Shown: positions 16,706 to 25,447, counted from the stretch's first letter. The stretch is 64,000 nt of DNA from Streptomyces sp. NBC_00414 (GCF_036038375.1 NZ_CP107935.1:3844001-3908000); one strand, 5' to 3'. Notes: a model not told the origin generated them from the sequence alone. Numbers and translations are program-made.

Positions 16706-17303
16706 GCGCGAGGCCCGCGAACGGGCCGCCACCGGGACCGGTGCCGCCGCCCGGCCGCGCCTGCGGCTCGACCAGCCGCAGCCGCCGCGGCGCAGGTTCC
16801 TGCCCGAGTACGACCCGGAGGCCTTCGGACGGCTCTCCGAGCGGATCGCGCGGTTCCTGGGCACGGGCCGGTTCATCGTCTGGATGACGTTCGTCATCAT
16901 CCTGTGGGTGGTGTGGAACGTGTCCGCGCCCCGCGATCTGCGCTTCGACAACTACCCCTTCATCTTCCTGACCCTGATGCTCTCGCTCCAGGCCTCGTAC
17001 GCCGCCCCGCTGATCCTCCTCGCGCAGAACCGGCAGGACGACCGCGACAAGGTCAATCTCGAACAGGACCGCAAGCAGAACGAGCGGTCGATCGCGGACA
17101 CCGAGTACCTGACCCGGGAGATCGCCGCGCTGCGCGTGGGACTCGGCGAGGTCGCCACCCGGGACTGGATCCGCTCCGAGCTGGAGGACCTGGTCAAGGA
17201 GCTGGACGACCGGCGTTCCGACGGGTACGGCGGCGGGCCCGGCGAGGGCCGGGGCGTATTCCCGGCAGAACACCCGCGGAGACGTGACGTAGACGACCGG
17301 TGA
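16695..17303 (+). CDS. DUF1003 membrane protein
   Basis: This 202-residue protein starts inside the end of the previous gene (ATG 16695 overlaps 11 nt), pointing to translational coupling. Two membrane helices (FIVWMTFVIILWVVWNV and IFLTLMLSLQASYAAPLIL, about 57-105) are followed by the DUF1003 signature LLAQNRQDDRDKVNLEQDR and a charged, probably coiled-coil helix up to about residue 175. The N-terminal 45 residues are basic and Pro/Arg rich. Function unknown; the fixed pairing with the MgtE-N/CBS protein suggests a shared role, perhaps in cation homeostasis. Confidence 0.85.
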   Translation: MAPEREARERAATGTGAAARPRLRLDQPQPPRRRFLPEYDPEAFGRLSERIARFLGTGRFIVWMTFVIILWVVWNVSAPRDLRFDNYPFIFLTLMLSLQASYAAPLILLAQNRQDDRDKVNLEQDRKQNERSIADTEYLTREIAALRVGLGEVATRDWIRSELEDLVKELDDRRSDGYGGGPGEGRGVFPAEHPRRRDVDDR

Positions 17304-17347
17304 CGGGGCTTTCCGGCCCCCGGGCCGGGCGCCGTACCATCGACACC

Positions 17348-18481
17348 ATGGCTACGGAAGACGCGGTGCGTGAAGCACTGTCGACGGTGAACGACCCCGA
17401 GATCCAGCGACCCATCACCGAGCTGGGGATGGTCAAATCGGTTGAGATCGGTGCGGACGGTTCGGTTGCGGTCGCGGTGTACCTGACTGTCTCCGGGTGC
17501 CCCATGCGCGAGACCATCACGAACAACGTGACCGAGGCCGTCGCACGCCTTGAGGGCGTCACGCGCGTCGACGTCACGCTGGACGTGATGAGCGACGAGC
17601 AGCGCAAGGATCTGGCGTCCGCGCTGCGCGGCGGCCAGGCCGAGCGGGAGGTCCCCTTCGCCAAACCCGGCTCGCTCACACGCGTGTACGCGGTCGCCTC
17701 CGGCAAGGGCGGCGTCGGCAAGTCGTCCGTGACGGTCAACCTCGCGGCGGCGATGGCCGCGGACGGCCTCAAGGTCGGTGTCGTGGACGCCGACATCTAC
17801 GGCCACTCCGTGCCGCGCATGCTCGGCGCCGACGGCCACCCGACCCAGGTCGAGAACATGATCATGCCGCCGTCGGCGCACGGCGTGAAGGTCATCTCGA
17901 TCGGCATGTTCACCCCCGGCAACGCGCCGGTCGTGTGGCGCGGCCCGATGCTCCACCGCGCCCTGCAGCAGTTCCTCGCGGACGTGTACTGGGGCGACCT
18001 GGACGTCCTGCTCCTGGACCTGCCGCCGGGTACGGGCGACATCGCGATCTCGGTCGCGCAGCTCGTCCCGAACGCGGAGATCCTCGTCGTGACGACGCCT
18101 CAGCAGGCCGCGGCCGAGGTCGCCGAGCGGGCCGGCTCGATCGCCGTACAGACCCACCAGAAGATCGTCGGCGTGGTCGAGAACATGGCGGGCATGCCGT
18201 GCCCCCACTGCGACGAGATGGTCGACATCTTCGGCACGGGCGGAGGGCAGTCGGTCGCCGACGGGCTGACCCGCACCACGGGGGCGACCGTGCCTGTGCT
18301 CGGTTCCATTCCCATCGACGTGCGGCTGCGCGAGGGCGGCGACGACGGCAGGCCCGTCGTCCTCACCGACCCCGACTCTCCGGCCGGGTCGGCCCTGCGG
18401 GCCATCGCCGGCAAGCTCGGGGGGCGGCAGCGGGGTCTGTCGGGCATGTCCCTGGGCATCACCCCCCGGAACAAGTTCTAG
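17348..18481 (+). CDS. mrp: Mrp/ApbC-type iron-sulfur carrier ATPase
   Basis: This 377-residue P-loop ATPase of the Mrp/NBP35 group is a scaffold or carrier for Fe-S cluster delivery. The N-terminal MIP18/DUF59 domain (about 1-85; VNDPEIQRPITELGMV, VSGCPMRETI) is followed by the deviant Walker A GKGGVGKSS (about 119-127), VVDADIYGHS, the DLPPGTGD switch, and the cluster-binding pair CPHC near residue 283. ATG 17348 begins MATEDAVREALSTV; no good ribosome site is visible. A hairpin follows. It matches the position of mrp (Rv1229c) in the mycobacterial gene order. Confidence 0.92.
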   Translation: MATEDAVREALSTVNDPEIQRPITELGMVKSVEIGADGSVAVAVYLTVSGCPMRETITNNVTEAVARLEGVTRVDVTLDVMSDEQRKDLASALRGGQAEREVPFAKPGSLTRVYAVASGKGGVGKSSVTVNLAAAMAADGLKVGVVDADIYGHSVPRMLGADGHPTQVENMIMPPSAHGVKVISIGMFTPGNAPVVWRGPMLHRALQQFLADVYWGDLDVLLLDLPPGTGDIAISVAQLVPNAEILVVTTPQQAAAEVAERAGSIAVQTHQKIVGVVENMAGMPCPHCDEMVDIFGTGGGQSVADGLTRTTGATVPVLGSIPIDVRLREGGDDGRPVVLTDPDSPAGSALRAIAGKLGGRQRGLSGMSLGITPRNKF

Positions 18482-18490
18482 ACCTTGGGC

Positions 18491-18900
18491 CGGGCCCCTG
18501 GCGGGGGCCCGGCGATGTCTGTCCGGGCCGAGTGGAACTGCGCGGGCCGACCGCGGGGTGGCCGCGCAGTTCCCCGCGCCCCTGAGAGGGGCCCCTTGCG
18601 GGGGCCCGGGCGATGTCTGCGCCAAGTGCAACCGTGCGGGCCGACCACCGCCGACCGCGCAGTTCCCCGCGCCCCAAAAAACCGAAGCCGCGCCCCAGCC
18701 TCCCGTCGTCGGCGGAGGGCGCGAGGACCCGCGCAACCCACCAGCCTTTCGCCTCAGGGCCGCGAGGAACCGCCCGCAGCCCAGCCCCCACAGACCCCGG
18801 TGCATCGGCCGGAATCCCTCAAGGGGCGCGAGGAACCGCGCAGCTCAGCCCCCACAGACCCGCACAACCCATCCGCCGCAAGCCCCGCAGGGAACCGCAC
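18491..18900. repeat. repeat cluster between mrp and convergent gene
   Basis: The 511 bp after mrp hold no gene. A GGGCCCC/GGGGCCC hairpin (18492-18510) follows the stop codon. GGAACTGCGCGG (18534) and CCGCGCAGTTCC (18562-18573) are a perfect 12-bp inverted pair. A segment of about 98 bp from GGGGGCCCGG at 18503 is repeated, diverged, from 18600, and each unit ends in GCAGTTCCCCGCGCCCC. Further degraded copies (GGGGCGCGAGGAACCGCGCA near 18822) continue to about 18900. Confidence 0.75.
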
Positions 18901-18992
18901 GACCGGCCCCGGCCCCCCGCCCGCACCCGCCGTAACACGCGTGGGAGGGGCCACCGTAAGCAAACGGCGCCCCCTCCCACGCAGCCCGCCGC

Positions 18993-19649
18993 CTAGGCGT
19001 ACGTGCCGATGTCCTTGATCATGGCGAAAGCCACCCCGTACGCGCTCATCCCCCGCCCGTACGCCCCCACATGAACCCCTTCCTGCGTGGACCCCGCGAG
19101 GACCCAGCCGAACTCGGATTCTCTGTAGTGGAAGGGCGTCGGCACCCCGTCCACGGGAAGGGACAGCGTCGACCAGTCGGACCCCGACAGGTCGTCCGCG
19201 AGGACCCACGCCGTCTCGGTCTGCTGGTCCAGCCAGTCGTCGCGCAGGGTGTGGTCCATCTGCCCCGGCCAGGTGAAGGACAGCAGCCCCACCCCGGCGA
19301 GCCAGGCCGCGGAGGACACCGAGGTGGCCTCCAGCAGCCCCGTACCGTCGGCGCTGCGCCGCACGGGGTTGGCCGCGACGGTCACCACGACCGCGAACCG
19401 CTCCTTGTCCTCGGTGGACTCACTGCGTACCGACGGTTCGTCACCGTGCCCGATCGAGCCGTGTTCGATGGCTCCGTCGGCCGCGGCGCCGACCTGCATC
19501 AGCCAGCGCGGACCCGTGAACGCCTCGTCGAGGCCGTACCACGGGAAGGGCGCCAGCAGGTAGCCGTCGACCGTACGCCGGGCGGAGGGGAGCTGTTGTC
19601 CACCCTCCGCAGCCGGCGCCTGCGCGCCTACCCGACTTGTCGTCTCCAT
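18993..19649 (-). CDS. conserved hypothetical protein
   Basis: This 218-residue protein has no signal peptide or clear membrane helix. Notable segments are DGYLLAPFPWYGLDEAFTGPRW near the start (given here only in part: FPWYGLDEAFTGPRW), LLSFTWPGQMDHTLRDDW in the middle, and GAYGRGMSAYGVAFAMI at the end. I do not recognise a family, but codon use is strongly coding and I recall similar Streptomyces proteins. ATG 19649 has GAGGAGG 11 nt upstream; a longer frame to 19778 reads through sequence that looks non-coding. It is co-directional with tatB upstream, separated by 305 bp. Confidence 0.65.
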   Translation of the reverse strand: METTSRVGAQAPAAEGGQQLPSARRTVDGYLLAPFPWYGLDEAFTGPRWLMQVGAAADGAIEHGSIGHGDEPSVRSESTEDKERFAVVVTVAANPVRRSADGTGLLEATSVSSAAWLAGVGLLSFTWPGQMDHTLRDDWLDQQTETAWVLADDLSGSDWSTLSLPVDGVPTPFHYRESEFGWVLAGSTQEGVHVGAYGRGMSAYGVAFAMIKDIGTYA

Positions 19650-19954
19650 CTGCCCGTACGCCTCCTCGCTCTGGTCGGACCGGGCGGCCCGCCCCCCTTC
19701 GGGCGTCCTTCCGGTCCGCACAACAACTAGGCAGGATAGCCACAGGTCCGCGGCGGACCGGGAAACCGGTCGGCACATGGCTCACATACGCACCTGATCC
19801 GGCCCATCCCGAACGGGTCATGAACAGGTCGGAACCCAGGCGAAGTACGGGGAGACGGACGGCGTTCGACTGAAAGTGAAGCGCTTTCCGGACGGCGGGC
19901 GCGCCGCCCGGGAACGGACCGCGGGCGTACGCCCCGGACGGGACCCGGGAAGCG
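19650..19954. promoter_or_regulatory. intergenic region downstream of tatB
   Basis: No gene is seen in these 305 bp. AAGCGCTT (19879-19886, in the context GTGAAGCGCTTTCC) resembles the central part of LacI-family operators. GGCGG-GCGCG-CCGCC near 19893 is a short hairpin that may terminate tatB. On the minus strand TATCCT (19733-19738) could be a -10 for the hypothetical gene, without a clear -35. Confidence 0.3.
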
Positions 19955-20401
19955 TCAGGTCGCGTCGGCGTCGAACGGCGGGTGCTCCTCCGGCGCGAGC
20001 TTCTCGCGCTTCTTCGTCATGTCGACGGTCCCGCCGGTGGAGCCCGACGAAGGAGTGGAGGAGGACGGTGTCTCGGACTCGCGGCCGTGCACGGCGTCCG
20101 TGACCTCGGCCATCTCCTTCTTCAGGTCGAAGCCGTTACGGATCTCCTTGAGCCCCAGCTCGTCGTTGTCCAGCTGCTTGCGGATGAACGTCTTGGGGTT
20201 GAGGTCCTCGAACTCGAAGTCCTTGAACTCCGGTCCCAGCTCCTCGCGGATGTCCGCCTTGGCGCTCTCCGAGAACTCACGGATCTTGCGAATGGTCCGC
20301 GTGACGTCCTGGATCATCTTCGGGAGCTTCTCCGGACCGAAGACGAGCACGGCAAGGACAACGAGCGTGACCAGCTCAAGCGCTCCTATGTCATTGAACA
20401 C
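19955..20401 (-). CDS. tatB: Sec-independent translocase component TatB
   Basis: This 148-residue protein opens with the TatB signature: a short exterior segment FNDIGALE, a membrane helix LVTLVVLAVLVFGP, then the hinge FGPEKLPKMIQDV and a long amphipathic helix (TIRKIREFSESAKADIREELG). The C-terminus is acidic, Ser/Gly-rich and disordered. TatB works with TatA and TatC to export folded proteins; neither partner gene is in this window. GTG 20401 has AAGGAG seven nt upstream. It lies downstream of the HtrA-like protease, as in mycobacteria. Confidence 0.92.
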   Translation of the reverse strand: MFNDIGALELVTLVVLAVLVFGPEKLPKMIQDVTRTIRKIREFSESAKADIREELGPEFKDFEFEDLNPKTFIRKQLDNDELGLKEIRNGFDLKKEMAEVTDAVHGRESETPSSSTPSSGSTGGTVDMTKKREKLAPEEHPPFDADAT

Positions 20402-20661
20402 CTTGCAGCTCCTTGTGATGTCCTCGGCGCTCGGCAGGTCGTACGTGGTCCGGGCCGGGTCCACGGTACCCGGGGTTCCTGTCCGTCCGGTACTGTCCTG
20501 GGCCTCCGGACCGCCTGTGCGCGGCGGGTTTTCCCGGTTGTTTGCCTTGTGGGGCAGGGGGCCGGGCGGTTTCCTGTGAAGTTCCTGTCGGATTCGTGAT
20601 CCGCCGTCCGCGCCCGCTTCCGGCCCGGTTCACCCGCTGTACGCATCGGCCGCCCACCGGG

Positions 20662-22530
20662 TCAGTTCCCGTCGGCCGAGCCGAGGACGAGGGTGACCTT
20701 CCGCTCCCTCCCGTCGCGCTCCAGCGTCAGCTCAAGCCGGTCGCCGGGCCGGTGGGAACGCGTCTTGACGATGAGCTCCTCGCCGGAGTGCACCCGCCGG
20801 CCGTCGACCTGGGTGATGACGTCGCCGGCCCTGATGCCGGCCCGGGCGCCCGGGCCGCCTCGCGTGACCGCCGAGCCGCCGTCGTTGCCCTTGGTGCCGA
20901 CGCGGGCGCCGTCGCCTGAGTACTCCATGTCGAGCGTCACGCCGATCACCGGGTGGGTCGCCCGGCCCGTGTTGATGAGCTCCTCGGCGACGCGCTTGCC
21001 CTGGTTGATGGGGATGGCGAAGCCCAGCCCGATCGAACCGGACTGACCGCCCTCCAGGTCGGAGCCGCTGTCGGCGGAGCGGATGGCGCTGTTGATGCCG
21101 ATGACCCGGGCCTTGGAGTCGACCAGAGGGCCGCCGGAGTTGCCGGGGTTTATCGGGGCGTCCGTCTGCAGCGCGTCCACGTACGAGATGTCGCTGCCGT
21201 CGCCCTCCTCGCCGCCCGCCGTGATGGGGCGCTCCTTGGCGCTGATGATGCCCGCGGTGACGGTGTTCTCCAGGTCGAAGGGCGCGCCTATGGCGACGAC
21301 GGGGTCGCCGACCTGGACGCTGTCGGAGTTGCCGAGCGAGAGGGGCTTGAGGCCGCTGACGCCGCTGACCTTGACCACGGCGAGGTCGTAGCCGCTGTCG
21401 TGGCCCACGACCTCGGCCTTGGCGGTCTCGCCGCCGCTGAAGGTCACCGATATCTCGCCGCTGCCGTCCGCCGGTTCGACGACGTGGTTGTTGGTGAGGA
21501 TGTGGCCGCGCCGGTCGAGGACGAACCCGGTGCCGGTGCCCTGCGCCTCCGAGCCGCTCACGTGCAGCGTCACCACGCTGGGCAGCGCGCTGGCCGCGAT
21601 ACCCGCCACGCTGTCCGGTGCCCGTCCCCTGGCCTCGGCTCCGGCCTGTGGCAGCTCTACGTCGTCGATCCCCCCGGTGCGCTCCAGATAGGCGCCCACG
21701 GCCCCTCCTACGCCTCCTGAGACGAGGGCGAGCAGTGCGGCGCCGAGGACCAGGGCGCGCCTGGTCCGCCTGCGGCGCCCGCTCGGCGCCTCGGCGGCGG
21801 CTCCGTGGTGCTGGAGGGGCGCGGCGGCCCAGGGGTCGTAGTTCTGCCAGGGGGCGTGGGGAGCGGGGTCCTGCGGGGCCGGGTCCTGTGGGGTGGAGGC
21901 CTGGTGCGGGGCGGAGCCATGGTGCGGGATGGGCGTCTGCGGCGCCGGCACATGAGGAGCGGGCACATGAGGAGCAGGCGTGTGAGGAGCAGGTGTATGG
22001 CCGGCGGACGTATGACCGGCGGGCGCGTGAGTGACAGGCGCGTGCGGGGCGGGCTCGTGCAGAGCCGCTGCAGGCGCAGGGGCGGCGGCTCCGGGTGCGG
22101 CCTCCAGGGGAGCGTCCTGGGGTGGCGCCACGGCCTTCACCGTCGTGCCGTGCGCGGGTGTTCCGGGGTGCTGCACCGGCGGGGCGGGCGCCCAGGGGCC
22201 GGGCCCGCCGTACGGCGGTGTGCTGTAGGGGTCCGGATCGTGCAGGGGCCTGGGCCGCTCACCGGGGGCGGGCGCGCTCGCACCACCGACCGTGCCACCG
22301 CTCACGTCACCCGGGAACGGCCCGTCGGCCGGATGTCCCGCACCCGCGACAGCGGTCGCGCCCGCGCCCGTACCAGCGGGCTTCTCCAGCTCGAAGTCGC
22401 CGTCCATGTCTCCCCCGTGCGACCCGCTCGCACCGTCCCCCGTGGAAACCGGGTCCGCCGAAACGGAATCCGGCACGGGGGTGCGTGGCCGGCTCCACCA
22501 CTTCGGCTTCGTGGGCTTCCCCTCGTCCAT
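20662..22530 (-). CDS. htrA: membrane-anchored HtrA/DegP-like serine protease with His/Pro/Ala-rich N-region
   Basis: This 622-residue protein has a cytoplasmic N-region of about 250 residues that is disordered and rich in Pro, Ala and His (units such as APHVPAPHVPAPQ). Next come a basic stop (RRRRTRRA), one membrane helix (about 252-272), a trypsin-like protease domain and a PDZ domain (about 530-615). The catalytic triad is visible: TNNHVV (His), YDLAVVKV (Asp) and GNSGGP (Ser). The protease faces outside the membrane and should degrade or sense misfolded exported proteins. ATG 22530 begins MDEGKPTKPKWW. Its place below the sigma/anti-sigma pair suggests envelope-stress control. Confidence 0.9.
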   Translation of the reverse strand: MDEGKPTKPKWWSRPRTPVPDSVSADPVSTGDGASGSHGGDMDGDFELEKPAGTGAGATAVAGAGHPADGPFPGDVSGGTVGGASAPAPGERPRPLHDPDPYSTPPYGGPGPWAPAPPVQHPGTPAHGTTVKAVAPPQDAPLEAAPGAAAPAPAAALHEPAPHAPVTHAPAGHTSAGHTPAPHTPAPHVPAPHVPAPQTPIPHHGSAPHQASTPQDPAPQDPAPHAPWQNYDPWAAAPLQHHGAAAEAPSGRRRRTRRALVLGAALLALVSGGVGGAVGAYLERTGGIDDVELPQAGAEARGRAPDSVAGIAASALPSVVTLHVSGSEAQGTGTGFVLDRRGHILTNNHVVEPADGSGEISVTFSGGETAKAEVVGHDSGYDLAVVKVSGVSGLKPLSLGNSDSVQVGDPVVAIGAPFDLENTVTAGIISAKERPITAGGEEGDGSDISYVDALQTDAPINPGNSGGPLVDSKARVIGINSAIRSADSGSDLEGGQSGSIGLGFAIPINQGKRVAEELINTGRATHPVIGVTLDMEYSGDGARVGTKGNDGGSAVTRGGPGARAGIRAGDVITQVDGRRVHSGEELIVKTRSHRPGDRLELTLERDGRERKVTLVLGSADGN

Positions 22531-22669
22531 GCTCTCCCCACACCTGACCCGCGGCACGGCATGTCGGCGGTCGCCGCGTCGTCTCGACCTCCGCGCCCGG
22601 ATCCCAGCGGCGGGCGCGGCCCATCCCTGGATTCAACCAGGTTCGCGGGCCGCCGCGCAGAGGGCCGGT

Positions 22670-23626
22670 TCAGCCCGAGGAGGAAGGAGCGGGTGAGGCG
22701 GACGGGTCGAACGACGGCACGGCCGACAGCACGGACGCCTCGAACTCCGGTCCCGACGACCATGTGGTCAGCGTGACCTTCGGGGCCGGCGCGAACGGAC
22801 GTATGAGTGGGGACATCGCGGCGGCGCCCGCCACCACGGGGGTGGTCAGCGCGTGCACCGAGCCCTTGTCCCGCTCGCCGGCCGGGGGCAGTCCGGGAGC
22901 CGGCACACCGGGCAGCAGCGGCGCGGACATCTCGGTCTGCGCGCCTCCCTCGGCGCCGAAGGAACGCTGTCCCTGGGCGAGCAGCGGTGCGAGGGACCGG
23001 CGGCGCTGCGAGTCCGAACCGGTGGCACCGGTCGTGCTCGACGTGCGCATCGGGGTCACGTTGCTTCCCGTGCCCGATCCGCCGCGCGCGTCCGCGGTGT
23101 CGGCCGGGACGCCGGTCGACACCCCGCCGAGCGCGATCGCGGCCAGCGAGACGGCACCGGCCGCGGCGGCCGCGAAGCGCAGTCCCCGGGAGGCGGAGCG
23201 CTCGGCCTCGCGCCGGCTGATGTCATGGATGCGGAATCCGCGCTGCTCCGAGGGCAGCACGGTCGCATGGGGGCCGGAGGGCATGTAACCGAAGGAGTCC
23301 GGTGTCATGTCGAAGACTCCGGACGCTCCGAACGCTCCCCGGCCCAGTCGCGGGCCGTCGCCGTCCGGGTCACCTCCTCCGGGGAGCCCCTGCAGTCTGG
23401 CCAGGAAACTCTCGGAAGGGGGCGGCGGGGCGACCTCCGCGAACACGTTCTTCAGTCGTCGCTGCTCGTCGGCCTCCGACTTGCACTTCGCACAGGTGGC
23501 GAGGTGGGACAGGACGCGCTCGCGCGCCTCATGCCCCAGCTCACCGTCCACCAGGGCGGAGAGTCGGTCGCCGAGATGCTGCTCGGCAAGGGGTCCGTCG
23601 GCAGGATTCAGCCGTGATCCAGTCAC
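22670..23626 (-). CDS. zinc-finger anti-sigma factor (membrane-anchored)
   Basis: This 318-residue protein has an N-terminal zinc anti-sigma domain with the signature HLATCAKC (H-x3-C-x2-C, about 41-48) after LSALVDGELGHEARERV. One membrane helix follows (FAAAAAGAVSLAAIALGG, about 155-175), then a long extracytoplasmic Ser/Pro/Ala-rich part. The GTG start (23626) overlaps the stop of the sigma factor gene as GTGA, the usual arrangement for a cognate pair. It should hold the sigma factor inactive until envelope or oxidative stress; the HtrA-like protease next to it is a candidate partner. Counterpart of mycobacterial RseA but much longer. Confidence 0.88.
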   Translation of the reverse strand: MTGSRLNPADGPLAEQHLGDRLSALVDGELGHEARERVLSHLATCAKCKSEADEQRRLKNVFAEVAPPPPSESFLARLQGLPGGGDPDGDGPRLGRGAFGASGVFDMTPDSFGYMPSGPHATVLPSEQRGFRIHDISRREAERSASRGLRFAAAAAGAVSLAAIALGGVSTGVPADTADARGGSGTGSNVTPMRTSSTTGATGSDSQRRRSLAPLLAQGQRSFGAEGGAQTEMSAPLLPGVPAPGLPPAGERDKGSVHALTTPVVAGAAAMSPLIRPFAPAPKVTLTTWSSGPEFEASVLSAVPSFDPSASPAPSSSG

Positions 23627-24396
23627 GCGCTCGCGCCCCCTCCTCCCAGAGCGGGCACTCCGGTCACCGCGAAACCGCGGCGCTCGGCACGGGCCTCGGG
23701 AGAACGGTGGGCGAGCGCCTTGCGGAGCTGGGAGCGGCCGCGGTGGATGCGGCTGCGGACCGTACCGAGCTTGACGCCCAGGGTCGCGGCGATCTCCTCG
23801 TACGAGAGTCCCTCGATGTCACAGAGGACGACCGCCGCGCGGAACTCCGGCGCGAGGGTGTCGAGGGCCTGCTGGACGTCCGCGTCGAAGTGCGTGTCGT
23901 TGAAGACCTGCTGCGGGGAGGGCTCACGGCTGGGCAGGCGCTCGGCCGCGTCGTCGCCGAGCGCGTCGAAACGGATGCGCTGCTTGCGGCGGACCATGTC
24001 CAGGAAGAGGTTCGTGGTGATGCGGTGGAGCCAGCCCTCGAACGTGCCGGGGGTGTAGGTCGACAAGGAGCGGAAGACCCGGACGAAGACTTCCTGCGTC
24101 AGGTCCTCGGCGTCGTGCTGGTTGCCCGTCAGGCGGTACGCGAGCCGGTACACCCGGCCGCTGTGCGTGCTGACGATCTCCTCCCACGTGGGGGGAGTCC
24201 ACGCCTGCGAGTCCGCGTCGGACGTGAAGGTCGCGGTCTGAGCGGAGTCAGCGATGCGGGATCGGTCAGCAGTGTTGTTCACGGATTTCGGCTCCCCCGA
24301 CGATCTGAGCAGGCGCCGGAGCACCCCTCCTCGATCCACAGGTTCAGCCGCACCTCCCCTGTCGGCTCTGGTGGTGTCCAGTGGAGCCCCTACCAT
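23623..24396 (-). CDS. sigE: ECF sigma factor, orthologue-like to mycobacterial SigE
   Basis: This 257-residue ECF sigma factor has region 2 in about residues 80-150 (RVYRLAYRLTGNQHDAEDLT, then FVRVFRSLSTYTPGTFEGWL and FLDMVRRKQR) and region 4 in about 185-240 (LAPEFRAAVVLCDIEGLSYE, TLGVKLGTVRSRIHRGRSQL). The N-terminal 75 residues are an unconserved extension. ATG 24396 (MVGAPLD) has GAGGTGG close upstream. The gene order with O-methyltransferase, anti-sigma, HtrA and TatB equals the M. tuberculosis sigE locus, hence the symbol. It is not the gene historically called sigE in S. coelicolor. Control: anti-sigma factor immediately downstream. Confidence 0.9.
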   Translation of the reverse strand: MVGAPLDTTRADRGGAAEPVDRGGVLRRLLRSSGEPKSVNNTADRSRIADSAQTATFTSDADSQAWTPPTWEEIVSTHSGRVYRLAYRLTGNQHDAEDLTQEVFVRVFRSLSTYTPGTFEGWLHRITTNLFLDMVRRKQRIRFDALGDDAAERLPSREPSPQQVFNDTHFDADVQQALDTLAPEFRAAVVLCDIEGLSYEEIAATLGVKLGTVRSRIHRGRSQLRKALAHRSPEARAERRGFAVTGVPALGGGGASA

Positions 24397-24617
24397 AGCC
24401 ACCTCGCCCGTTAGCTCCGGATAAGCGGTTTTACGAGAAATTGATACGCGCTCATATGGCTGCGCCGGCACTCGCCGGCCGTCCTGCTCCATACGCCACC
24501 CCCGTGCAGTTCCCCGTCCTCGATCCCCACCCTCTCTAAACGCCTGGTCCCATCTGCGGGTTCCCGGCGGCAACGGATACAGTCACGCCCAGGCAACCAC
24601 GGGGACAGGAGAGGGCC

Positions 24618-25250
24618 ATTACCGGCAACCGGCTGACGAGCTGGGCGTTCGCCGACGCCTTTGTCGCCGAGGACGAGGCACTGCACTGGGCCCGGGACCG
24701 GGCCCGGGAAGCAGGCCTGCGCTCGGTGTCGCCCGGCACGGGCGCCGCGCTGCGACTGCTCGCCGCCACCGTGGACGCCAAGGCGGTCGCGGAGATCGGT
24801 ACGGGAACCGGAGTCTCCGGTATTCATCTGTTGCACGGGATGCGGCCGGACGGCGTACTGACGACCGTGGATCCGGAGCCGGAGCACCAGCAGTTCGCCC
24901 GCCAGGCCTTCCGCGCGTCCGGCTTCGCCAGCAACCGGGCCCGCTTCATCCCGGGCCGCGCGCTGGACGTGCTGCCCCGGCTCGCGGACGCGGGGTACGA
25001 CCTCGTCTTCTGCGACGGTGACCGGCTGGAGTGCCTCGACTACCTCGCTGAATCGTTGCGCCTGCTCAGGGTGGGCGGCCTCGTCGTCTTCGAGGGCGTC
25101 TTCGCGAACGGGCGGACCGTGGAGTCGGGCCCGCAGCCCACGGAGGTGCTGCGGCTGCGCGAACTGCTGCGCGCGATCCGCGAGAGCCAGGAGCTGGTTC
25201 CCTCGCTGCTGCCGGTCGGCGACGGCCTGCTGTGCGCGGTCAAGCGCTGA
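24618..25250 (+). CDS. SAM-dependent O-methyltransferase (Rv1220c-like), possible ATT start
   Basis: This is a class I methyltransferase of the catechol/caffeoyl-CoA O-methyltransferase type, about 210 residues. Motif I is VAEIGTGTGVSGIHLL, followed by TTVDPEPEHQQFARQAF, YDLVFCDGDRLE and LLRVGGLVVFEGVF. Conserved N-terminal residues (ITGNRLTSWAFADAFVAEDE) lie upstream of the first ATG/GTG/TTG (GTG 24726). Between the in-frame upstream stop and that point the best start is ATT 24618, with AGGAGAGG in place. It is divergent from the sigma factor, as in mycobacteria. Substrate unknown. Confidence 0.85.
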   Translation: MTGNRLTSWAFADAFVAEDEALHWARDRAREAGLRSVSPGTGAALRLLAATVDAKAVAEIGTGTGVSGIHLLHGMRPDGVLTTVDPEPEHQQFARQAFRASGFASNRARFIPGRALDVLPRLADAGYDLVFCDGDRLECLDYLAESLRLLRVGGLVVFEGVFANGRTVESGPQPTEVLRLRELLRAIRESQELVPSLLPVGDGLLCAVKR

Positions 25251-25388
25251 TCCCGTCCCGCCCGGACGCCCCGTAACCCCTCGAATCCCTTACGGCCCTT
25301 GCCTTCCCCCTTGCCATTCCCCTTTGCATTCCCTGCGGCCTTCGAAGCCCGGGAAGCCCCCTGTGATCCCTCACGGTCCCGTGGGACA

Positions 25389-25425
25389 CCACTGCCCCGG
25401 CATCGCGTGGATGCCGGGGCAGTGG
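25389..25425. terminator. perfect bidirectional terminator hairpin
   Basis: CCACTGCCCCGGCATC (25389-25404) and GATGCCGGGGCAGTGG (25410-25425) are a perfect 16-bp inverted repeat with a 5-nt loop, placed between the convergent O-methyltransferase and DUF3117 genes. Confidence 0.85.
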
Positions 25426-25447
25426 AAGGGTATGGTCGCGTTCCGCG

